NCBI GenBank assembly: GCA_949316235.1
Contig: OX438749.1
Location: forward strand, 17,128,414-17,192,413
Length of the DNA stretch: 64,000 bases
DNA from: Oegoconia quadripuncta
Taxonomy: Eukaryota; Arthropoda; Insecta; Lepidoptera; Autostichidae
Reading direction: 5' to 3'
This document shows, piece by piece, positions 57,901 to 64,000 of the stretch; position 1 is the stretch's first letter; each line of letters opens with the position of its first letter. The position numbers and the translations under genes are program-made. The notes under the pieces are model-generated. The model saw only the letters and a program-made list of their open reading frames with translations, did no database searches and had not been told where the DNA came from.

Positions 57901-60016
57901 GTAACATTCTGTAATATGGGCCTTAGCCTCTTAGGCCCGTATTTGAGCATAGTTAGAAAGAGATGCCGCTATACATGTTATATAAAGCTGTCCCTTTTTA
58001 ACTATCCTCAAACGGAAATCTCTGTTTGAGTAACATTCTGTAATAAGGGCAATCTTTAATAAGGTTTCGGTTCAGTTGGATCTGGGATACATTTTTAATT
58101 TGTAAATGTGCATTTACTTATTTAGTTTTTGTAAATATGTACAAAATTCTCGGTTCGTAAGATGTACCTATTTTTTTTTTATTTAGCTCACCAATTTCAT
58201 ATTGTTTCTTCAATTAGCCACCTGACAGTAGCGCCATTTTCCTCAGTAATCGCCATTGAGTTTCGGCCTACCCAAATTCCATCATGTAAAGAAATATAGC
58301 CATGATCAGCTTCTGCCTATAACAGCGTTCTGATGAGGAGGTTCCCCCCCCAAAAAGCATCTTGAAGACGAGCAGTGCAAAATCGCCCTAAAATCTTTTC
58401 CCATTTTCACTAGGCACGCCATGTGACATTATAAATGTATTAGGTCCTTACCTATGAAATTGGCGTTTTGTATGAAGAATTTCATTAAGACTGTTTTCTC
58501 CATACAAACATTTTTGTTTTTTTTTGGGAACGGCAAATCCAAATTTAACTAAACTTTGTGTATTATCGGAATATTTAATTAATAATAATTTAAGTTAAGT
58601 ATAGGCAGCGTTAATTTTTAAAAGTAACCGCTTTATAAAAGTTTCAGCGAATCTAAGAAATGATTATGGGAAGCACAAGAAGAGATCTGTTAATTTTTTT
58701 TTTTTTATTAATATTCCATTTTCCAAATAAAAAACAAATTTGGATATAGGTTTAAAAATCGCAGGAGTTGGTACATATGATTAACGAAGAAAAAAAACTC
58801 CAATTTCATAGGTAGAGACCCAATATTTGTATGCCTATATGGCTGATCACAGACATCGTAGATATATCTGTAGGTCAATCAATAACATAATTATACACAG
58901 GTAATGTGCCACCTGCACATTCCCGCCCACGCCCAGCTTCAATTAGTGATCTAAAACTAATTGACAAGCAATTTCTCGTCAATATTATTACGTTTTTAAA
59001 AATAACATTCGAAATTCAAACATTTGCTCTAAGCATGTAAGGTAATCAAATCCATTGGCGTCCCTGAACGCTGAGGAATGCGGGAAGGGCCAGGGTTCGG
59101 TTTCTACTCCATAATTACTCTTTGTGGGCTACCGACGAGCTCGTTCTATAGCACCGGAATATATAATCATTAGGTACCTTAATGATAATGACACTGCGCA
59201 TTTGTTTCATTCTATTCTAATGCTTGAACGTTTTGGAAATTTTGTCGGAAACTTGATTTTGGCGGAATTTTGTGGTTATTATTTATGCTATTGAATTCAA
59301 TATTAATGATTTAAATGACTACATCATTGATTAAGTGCTTTCACAATGACAAGTAATACTTGGATGATTGTGGTTATATACTTACTACATATTTATAGCC
59401 ACTAGACAAATTGTTGTCTAGTGTCGTTTAAACAATAAATCATTTAACTTACTGTATATAACTGGTTATAGAATAGAATAAAAAAATATTTCTTGCTGAA
59501 ACATAATGCACTTTAGTCATATTTATATTATACTTTAGTTCCACAAAACAAATTAATTGGTTTGTCTGTGGAGAACCAGTCTTAGCAGGTTGTTATTTCA
59601 ACATTCTTGCTATATTTATGTCAAGGTATGACAAACGAGGCAGACTTAATTTATTACCTCCCACTAAACACATTTCTGTAAACCCTCTAAAATAAGGTCG
59701 AAAGGTTCGATACTCAATTACACAGATGTCCAATGGCTGCAACACTCAGGTAGTATTAAAAAAAAATAACGCAAGAGTATGGGCGTCTGTCTTTGGTGGC
59801 AGTAATAGATGAAGGATGGTACGTGCCTTGTTGGCAATGAGAATGAGGTCTGCCATAGTGATGCTAATGAATTCTTTGGTTTGTTCCAGTCGTTCGCTGC
59901 GGAGAATTCGGCGAGCAACTCACAAGTCCTCGATAGCCTGAACAACAAGTACTACTTCTACACAAGGACGAGAGGCCTCTTCCGTATCTGCTACCCCAAG
60001 GAGCGTCCTCCTACCG
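33925..60016 (+). CDS. claudin/PMP22-like four-helix membrane protein, first two coding exons (partial)
   Basis: Likely a tetraspan protein of the claudin/PMP22/TMEM178 superfamily, acting at the plasma membrane or in septate junctions. Exon 1 (33925-34050, 42 codons) begins MPCSAVTLSIATITAIVAAA and ends in NWLYIEVKRGNIQ. It supplies the first membrane helix and the W-x(n) start of the first extracellular loop. Exon 2 (59890-60016) gives SFAAENSASNSQVLDSLNNK then YYFYTRTRGLFRICYPKERP. GLFRICY matches the family's GLW-x-x-C loop motif. Both exons have good sites (CAG|GTAAGA, TTCCAG, CCG|GTAAGA), and the 0/0 phase joins them in frame. The intron is about 25.8 kb. Helices 2-4 must lie to the right of the window. 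A further small exon in the intron cannot be excluded. Confidence 0.75.
34070..34587. mobile_element. non-autonomous Tc1/mariner-type element
   Basis: Ends CAGGGTGAGCCAT and ATGGGTCACCCTG are imperfect inverted repeats flanked by TA on both sides. It is 518 bp with no transposase. It begins 20 bases after the exon 1 splice donor of the claudin-like gene. Confidence 0.75.
34695..34840 (+). repeat. SINE family B, 3' fragment
   Basis: GATAGCCAGTCCCCCAAATA and TTAACATCAGGTGTGATTGA followed by TTGTGCATAAAAAAAG match the 3' half of the family. The tRNA head is missing. Confidence 0.8.
34841..35887. other. intronic, nothing recognised
   Basis: Plain A+T-rich intron sequence of the claudin-like gene. 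No exon or known element was seen. Confidence 0.4.
35888..36205 (-). mobile_element. MITE of the CCCGTATTAATAAACC family
   Basis: AATAAACCATTCTCAATACA at the left and AACGGTTTATTAATATGG at the right are inverted. The interior matches 49877-50218 in reverse, including CTCAGCTGAGAT and CATTCATTCG-type words. Confidence 0.8.
36290..36400. repeat. dispersed lepidopteran repeat fragment
   Basis: CATCATATCAGCCAAAGGAC and GTCCACTGCAGGCCGC form a motif that I recall from many lepidopteran retroposon tails. No target duplication was seen. Confidence 0.45.
36595..36690 (+). other. candidate small exon, open, phase 0-0
   Basis: Bounded by AATTCAG at the left and GTGAGAATA at the right, with 32 open codons (RSSITNMHIRSAFWGKFLVE, then SFGEIDRESDEM). 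It would join in frame between the two known exons of the claudin-like gene, but its sequence does not resemble that family. Chance or transposon origin is equally likely. Confidence 0.2.
36700..38490. other. intronic, nothing recognised
   Basis: A+T-rich intron sequence with only short accidental reading frames. Confidence 0.4.
38491..38660. mobile_element. MITE with GGCCCATTCAC ends
   Basis: AGAGGCCCATTCACGGCAGT at the left and GATGGTGAATGGGCCCCTT at the right are inverted, with an inner pair AGTCCGCTTTGC/GCAAGGCGGACT. About 165 bp, G+C-richer than the intron around it. Confidence 0.65.
38775..39320 (-). repeat. LINE 3' end fragment with a 134-bp tandem duplication
   Basis: A block starting TCGCAAAACACTAAATCAAA occurs at 38775 and again at 38909, nearly identical, the second lacking about 20 bases near its end. 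The block and the sequence after it match 27955-28395. On the minus strand it resembles the C-terminus of a jockey/CR1-type reverse transcriptase. Confidence 0.65.
39321..40506. other. intronic, nothing recognised
   Basis: No exon or known mobile element was identified. Confidence 0.4.
40507..40652. mobile_element. palindromic MITE, copy 2
   Basis: The same element as at 13823-13965. Arms ATTGGTGTCGATTCGGATG and CATCCGAATCGACACCAAT pair perfectly over about 45 bp, and three flanking bases on each side extend the palindrome. The central loop is the reverse complement of that in copy 1. Confidence 0.88.
41420..41560 (+). repeat. SINE family B, 3' fragment
   Basis: AGATAGCCAGTCCCCCAAAT, then TTAACATCAGGTGTGATTGA and TTGTGCATAAAATAAG. 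Headless copy. Confidence 0.8.
41561..42212. other. unassigned; open on both strands
   Basis: Open frames of about 80-85 codons overlap on both strands around 41756-42042, but neither resembles a family that I know and neither has splice context. Possibly a remnant of a LINE coding region. Confidence 0.3.
42213..42822. mobile_element. large foldback element
   Basis: The left arm has ATTGAAATTGTCTTAGAATG, GATGGGCAAGACTCTTACTT and TGTTTACATAGCAGG. The right arm has their reverse complements in mirrored order up to 42822. An inner pair AGGAAAATATTCAATG (about 42357) and CATTGAATATTTTCCT (about 42692) extends the symmetry. No transposase was seen. Confidence 0.8.
43010..43140 (-). repeat. SINE family C fragment
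   Basis: CATTCACTCAAACATTTATC followed by CCCCAGCGGGTTCGAACCCA and GGTTCACCAATCG is a reversed tRNA-like head with a body start. Diverged. Confidence 0.6.
43500..43780. repeat. dispersed repeat, same family as 5240-5510
   Basis: ACGTCACGACCTTTATTCCA at one end and TTCGCCATTTACGACACCC at the other. A LINE-like tail (TACAATAAAGCGTTTACAAAC with CAAA units) lies within it and is probably a later insertion. Confidence 0.6.
44030..44100 (-). repeat. SINE family B, short 3' fragment
   Basis: TTTTTTTAATGCACAATGGG and TGACCTCAATCACACCTGAT are the reversed 3' end of the family. Confidence 0.7.
44571..45011. mobile_element. foldback MITE, copy 2
   Basis: Shares with 6988-7392 the end TACAGGATAAGTTTTTATCG, the arm GGCATAGGTAGTTTAATTTA, the interior ACGGTCGCGTTTGTAGGCTA and the right arm AAATTAAACTACCTATGCCA. 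An extra segment near 44800 with CGACCGATTTCGG is absent from copy 1. Confidence 0.75.
45012..46963. other. intronic, nothing recognised
   Basis: No exon or known mobile element was found. Short open frames are not supported by splice context. Confidence 0.4.
46964..47105. mobile_element. short TA-flanked MITE
   Basis: ATTCATAAAAATTTACAAAC at the left and GTTTGTAAATTTTTATGAAT at the right are perfect inverted repeats of 20 bp or more. An inner pair, TTTTAGTTAAACTATG and the CATACTTTAACTAAAA end, follows. The outer neighbours are consistent with a TA target. Confidence 0.8.
47106..49876. other. intronic, nothing firm recognised
   Basis: A short inverted pair, TTTCCTCGTAATCC and GGGACTACGAGGAAG, lies near 48985-49035. 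Otherwise plain intron sequence. Confidence 0.4.
49877..50218 (+). mobile_element. MITE of the CCCGTATTAATAAACC family
   Basis: AGGCCCGTATTAATAAACCA at the left and GGTTTATTAATACAGGTCT at the right. The interior matches 35888-36205 in the opposite orientation. Confidence 0.8.
50219..52406. other. intronic, nothing recognised
   Basis: No exon or known element. Contains a short (AT)n run near 51940. Confidence 0.4.
52407..52899. mobile_element. non-autonomous Tc1/mariner-type element with LINE tail inside
   Basis: CAGGGTGAAATTGAATTTGT at the left and ACGAATTCAAATTCACCATG at the right are inverted, flanked by TA. The arms run about 65 bp, to CTCCTGATTACGAAC. A LINE 3' tail (TATAGAGATAAGCTCGCC, ACAATAAAGTGTTGAATAAA) lies at about 52483-52575 and is a later insertion. 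Confidence 0.75.
52900..54530. other. intronic, nothing recognised
   Basis: A+T-rich, with short (ATT)n near 54197. No exon was seen. Confidence 0.4.
54531..54650 (+). repeat. LINE 3' tail with poly(A)
   Basis: GATCTCTTATAGAGATAAGT and ACAATAAAGTGTT followed by about 22 A residues. It matches the tail inside the element at 52407. Confidence 0.75.
54685..54785 (-). repeat. tRNA-like sequence, probable SINE head
   Basis: On the minus strand TCGTGGTCTAGTGGCAAGCG is an A-box and GGTTTTCGAATCCGG a B-box, about 45 bases apart. Acceptor arms do not pair cleanly, so a working tRNA gene is unlikely. Confidence 0.45.
54790..56650. other. intronic, nothing recognised
   Basis: No exon or known element. 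Confidence 0.4.
56657..56955 (-). repeat. tRNA-derived SINE, family B, near full length
   Basis: On the minus strand it begins CTCCGTGGCTCAATGTAAAC, then GGTTCAATCGCCAGCGGGGT, and ends in the GTGTGATTGAGGTCAAGTGG region. Diverged relative to 26226. Confidence 0.8.
57692..57925. mobile_element. MITE of the TAAGGCCC family, interrupted by a SINE fragment
   Basis: TAAGGCCCGTATTTCAGTAC at the left and CTGTAATATGGGCCTTAG at the right. A headless family B SINE (57768-57848, ending TTATGCATAAAAAAAAA) splits the word ACAAGTTACATAAAGCTGTC. Confidence 0.8.
57931..58050. mobile_element. MITE of the TAAGGCCC family, second tandem copy
   Basis: TTAGGCCCGTATTTGAGCAT starts 6 bases after the end of the previous copy. 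It runs through ATAAAGCTGTCCCTTTTTAA to ACATTCTGTAATAAGGGC. Confidence 0.75.
58440..58823. mobile_element. TA-flanked MITE, 384 bp
   Basis: TTAGGTCCTTACCTATGAAA at the left and TTTCATAGGTAGAGACCCAA at the right are inverted over about 30 bp. TA flanks both ends. No coding sequence. Confidence 0.7.
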
Positions 60017-63000
60017 GTAAGAATACTCGTACAGTTCAACATTTTATTTACAAAACTCGCAGCAGTTTCCCTTTCAGAATATCTTATAGAATTTGAAAGG
60101 AGATTCCGTCTCGTACACCTTTTGGGTTAAAATACGTGTCATCAATTTACAGGCAAATATAAAGTCAAAGAATATAGCATAGAGCAACGGTCAAACATTT
60201 TTGGTGAAGGAGCTTTTTTTTTTTTTAGCACGACGGGTTCGTACTTGACCTCAAGTAGACAAGGAAGCTTTTCCGAAAATCTAAATATTTGACTAAAATA
60301 ATCAAAAACTGGATTTATATTTCTTCTTTATTAATAATAATAATATTACATCACATTATCATAACATTGACATAAATTTTTTAAACTAAAGTTTGGAATA
60401 TTTAAATTGATATTATTTTATTCTGCAAACTTATAAGGTACTATAGTAGCCTTTGGTATTTTTTAAAATGACCTGTATTTTCGCTGTGCCCCCACAGAGG
60501 CTTTGCGGAGCCCGAGAGCTTTTTGAGTATGTACCAACCATACTGTAGGTACTACTTATCATTATACACAGCTGTCAGTATCTACAACGGTGTTGCGTAC
60601 TTACAAAGGAATATTGATTATTTACTATTGTTATATCTATCGTTCCTCTTGGCAAACGATTTTATCTGCATATTGGGTTATTAACTTCAACATCTCCAGG
60701 CTAAACAATAGCCGTTTTTATCATTAGATAAATATGATAAATTCATGGTCAGAAGAGCATGATCTCTCTTACTTCATTTAAAGGTCAACAGTAATTTGGC
60801 GATTCGATTGCTAAATCGTGGTCATTGGTTAGCACAGTACGTTATTTGATAGACAACTCTGTAGAACGCGGACCTATGCTAGTTATTAACCTTCAAAACA
60901 ACTTAAATACGGTCTCACACATGCACAGAATGTGTGATTTGTGTATATGTTTGTTTAAACAAAATACTTACACATTCCTAGCACAAATATCAACTGAAGC
61001 GCTAATGATAAACATCTTTCACAGCACAGCTTGCCCCAGCAGATGAGGCCTAATTCACAAACATTTGCAATCTACATACTCATATCTATATCTTTAGGAA
61101 TAACTAGCAAATTCTCCGCATACACTATTAATTAAAACTGGACTCTTGAACAATTAGAGTGTAAAATTTTTCATTGAACATTTCCGTCGTCAAATCAAAA
61201 CATAGAAATTCATAAACATAACTGTAACAGAATCATCTGGTGCTTAAAATGCGCTAAATACCTGCCGCGTTCATCAAAAGATGTCTAATTATACGTTCTA
61301 TTTTCTTGCAAGAACCCGCGCAAAACAACAATCACAGTGCTTACTATAATTGATCATACATACATGGTAATTATTACTATAAACCCATTGGAGCGTGACA
61401 CTTGGGGTATACCCTGCCATCGGATTATAGGTCCATTTAATGAGAAACATGAGTCATATTTGTGTGAAAGTCGGTGTGGTCAGTGGCACAGATGTACGGT
61501 ACATCGTTAGGAAACAGGTGTGGATGTGGAACTAACCGTTGAAGAATATAATGTGTCTTTAAAATATTATCGGTTGCTTATTGTGATACGTGACTGTTGG
61601 CTATTTTGAAGATCGATGTATTCCAAACAATTTTATGACGAGGAAGATTTTCTATTGCGAATATCTATGTATGTACACATGGCCATCCGACCACCGTAAC
61701 ACTTCCAGTCTAAGAAGGTTTTGCTGTGTTCACATGTCGGTAGTGTAGTGTGGTCGACCACACTGGTAGTGTTACGGTAGTCATGCTACCGACTGTACAG
61801 CATTTTAGTGGGTAACATGTTACTAAGGGATAACTACTTGGCGAGGAAAGTCTTTCATAATATGAATGTGCAAAGTGATTTATGTGTAGCAGTAGGCAGA
61901 ATGATTGAAGTTTCCATTTCTACGGAGATGTAATCTATCTACTAAGGTGAAAGCGAAGGAACACAAGATAAGTGTCATTATGTTAATGCCACAGCTGATA
62001 TTCATCATCCAACGGAAAAAAATCGTTCATCATCATAATATTCAATGAAATCTACAAAGCAATAAGAATTTCTCCAATAAACCGGTTGGAAAGGAAGCCA
62101 CTATATTTATGCCAAGACTTTAAATGCACAAGAAGTATTCAAAGCCTCACGGCCAAAGAAATTATACTTCACAAGGCGCAAAAGTGCCCAACCAATGTAT
62201 GATTATGATTGATTTCACTATCCTCAGGCGTTACTTTGGCGATTAATATTCATGGAATGGAAATGGAACAAAGATAAATAGGTAGTTGAAGTTCGAGTAA
62301 TAGAAATTGTCAAGCGGCCCACTTGACTGGTTTGGAATACCATTACCTATTGTGAAGTATTTATTGCTAACTACTGCAGCACTGAAATTTTTGATTGGTG
62401 AAATCATATTATTAACCAAAAGAAATATATTTACCATTTGTGAAATTTCTAATAACATAAAGATACGTAGTTGTTGTGTTGGCATTTCAAATTATGTTGT
62501 AGTTGCGGTATGTCGGCGAGCATTAACGTTGAGGTTTGATTGTTGATCTTAATCTACGTAATAATTTGTACGCTCCTTGAACTTTATATCTCTCTCTTTC
62601 TTTCTATCTTTCCATCGCAAGTCACAGATACAGGTTCCGTTCGAAAGTCAGGGCCTTAATAACGTGTCATATATTCAGCTCAAGTCAGTCGCACCTTAAA
62701 TGTAATCTCGCCCCGGTCCAACTATTCGGGGCATGCATGCCACACTTTTGCATGTCGGATAGCACCGAAGGTCTAGGCCATACGTGTGGCTTGGGAATTC
62801 ATTATTGATGATGCGCCTTGGCGAAAGTTACAAGATTTTCCAATAATAATAGTTTGCGATTCTGATAAAAAAAGTTATTAACATCACAATATATATTTAG
62901 GAAAACCAAAAGCACAATGTAAATGACCTAAAAATATACTTGGTGATCATGTTCCACTTTTATAATAGTTATGGTTCCGGCAGACATCTAAAATTTAGTT

Positions 63001-63314
63001 CTAAGTAAATTTAAACCTACTACAAAATAGAAACTGTACATAGAGTCAAAGATTTGAGATTCCTAATAAAGCTATTATAAAATTTTTGATTACTTAGATG
63101 GTAAGATTTAGGTTTGGAGGTAAGAGGACAACTGCTCAGCGGTATTCAGGTCATATATTTGTAACTGTCGAACAACAGTTTTAGCTTAATCGGGTAATTC
63201 ATTGTAAAGTTTGAACATTTAATATTTGTGTTGTTAACGAGTTTCTTATCGCTGTCTCCTTACCATAACACTTTATAAAGCAACATATATTTTAATGAAT
63301 ATATTTGATTTTCG
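60017..63314. other. second intron of the claudin-like gene, nothing further recognised
   Basis: A short SINE B scrap lies at 60213-60255. No third exon of the claudin-like gene was found before the window edge. Confidence 0.4.
61747..61764. repeat. perfect 18-bp palindrome
   Basis: AGTGTGGTCGACCACACT is its own reverse complement. Wider imperfect symmetry includes ACCACCGTAACACT and AGTGTTACGGTAGT around it. Confidence 0.7.
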
Positions 63315-63577
63315 ATAGATCTAATTACAATTACATTGAAGACTCCACTAATCCACACCCGCGCGCGGGGAGATCTAATGCATCTTACATTGAAGACTCC
63401 ACTAATCTGCATCCGCGCGCGGGGAGATCTAATGCGTTTTACATCGAAGACTCCACTAATCCACACCCGCGCGCGGGGATATCTAATGAACGTTACATTG
63501 AAGACTCGACTAATCCGCACCCGCGCGCGGGGAGATTTAGTGCATCTTACATTGAAGACCGCACTAATCCGGACCGT
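63315..63577. repeat. 54-bp minisatellite, about 4.5 copies
   Basis: Units start TTACATTGAAGACTCCACTA at 63331, 63385, 63439, 63493 and 63547 (partial). Each has the palindrome CCCGCGCGCGGG. Few substitutions separate the units. The period is a multiple of three, so long open frames appear on both strands by construction. Confidence 0.92.
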
Positions 63578-64000
63578 AATAGGAAAGAAGGCTGTGCAAC
63601 GAAGAATCACTTTTCCCTTTTGATTATTCTCATCAAACAAACATATAGCGAAAGAGAATCGTAAAGCACAACATCCTTCACTGTCTTGGGATCTGAAAGC
63701 TTTTGTATCAAAATGACTTTGATTTTGATACTTAGTGTGTCAACGTTTTGTATTATTATACATTTTGTACAATGCATCATTATTATTAAGTCTTTGTAGC
63801 AATATTTTACTGACCTCGTCCTATAGATCTTCGATTGGCCGCAATGGTCTCAGTGCCTGCATATCTGTCAATCTATGCCTTCTCTCCTGCCATTGTCTCA
63901 AGGTTTATTGCATAGTGCAGAAATACATAATTCCTTTCCTCACACCATGCGTATGAAGGCGCTACGTGCTTCGCGTAATAGACTTACCAAGGCTGAATAC
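63578..64000. other. intronic, nothing recognised
   Basis: No exon or known element up to the window edge. Confidence 0.4.

Noticed and set aside
63260..63664. long open frames on both strands
   Set aside because: They arise because the 54-bp minisatellite period is a multiple of three. No start context, splice sites or family match.

Overview
The window looks like nuclear DNA of a lepidopteran insect (moth or butterfly). It is A+T-rich by eye, its genes are split by long introns, and much of it is made of short interspersed elements (three tRNA-headed SINE families), foldback/MITE elements and LINE tails of the kinds common in that order. No bacterial or viral genome segment and no CRISPR array is present. 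All gene models were built by hand from splice signals, reading-frame phase and remembered protein families. No search was run.

Layout. (1) 2733-10416, minus: a complete eight-exon MFS sugar transporter of the facilitated trehalose transporter (Tret1-like) group, 472 aa. (2) 13452-14660, minus: a two-exon Gemin6-like Sm-fold protein of 167 aa, with a palindromic MITE in its intron. (3) 16601-22439: a broken Ty1/copia retrotransposon whose RNase H end is interrupted by a full-length DD41D mariner with an intact 351-aa transposase. (4) 22774-23883, plus: an intronless medium-chain dehydrogenase/quinone oxidoreductase that looks bacterial and carries an added signal peptide. It is followed by two decayed partial duplicates, up to 25172. 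(5) 25679-30056, minus: a complete five-exon NUDCD3 (NudC domain-containing 3) gene of 342 aa. (6) 30122-31607: a nest of poly(A)-tailed retroposon copies just upstream of NUDCD3, one with a 13-bp target duplication. (7) 32151-33029: a deleted P-superfamily DNA transposon with 28-bp terminal inverted repeats, an exact 8-bp target duplication and a THAP-domain remnant. (8) 33925 to beyond 60016, plus: the first two coding exons of a claudin/PMP22-like four-helix membrane protein, separated by an intron of about 25.8 kb packed with MITEs, SINE pieces and foldback elements. The gene runs off the right edge, and its next intron holds a 54-bp minisatellite with a GC-rich palindrome.

The host genes are unrelated in role (sugar transport, snRNP assembly, dynein/chaperone work, membrane junctions) and show no sign of co-regulation. 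The most unusual content is the P-like element, the probable horizontally acquired oxidoreductase with its pseudogene copies, the apparently intact DD41D mariner, and the uncharacterised retroposon family with a small conserved reading frame.
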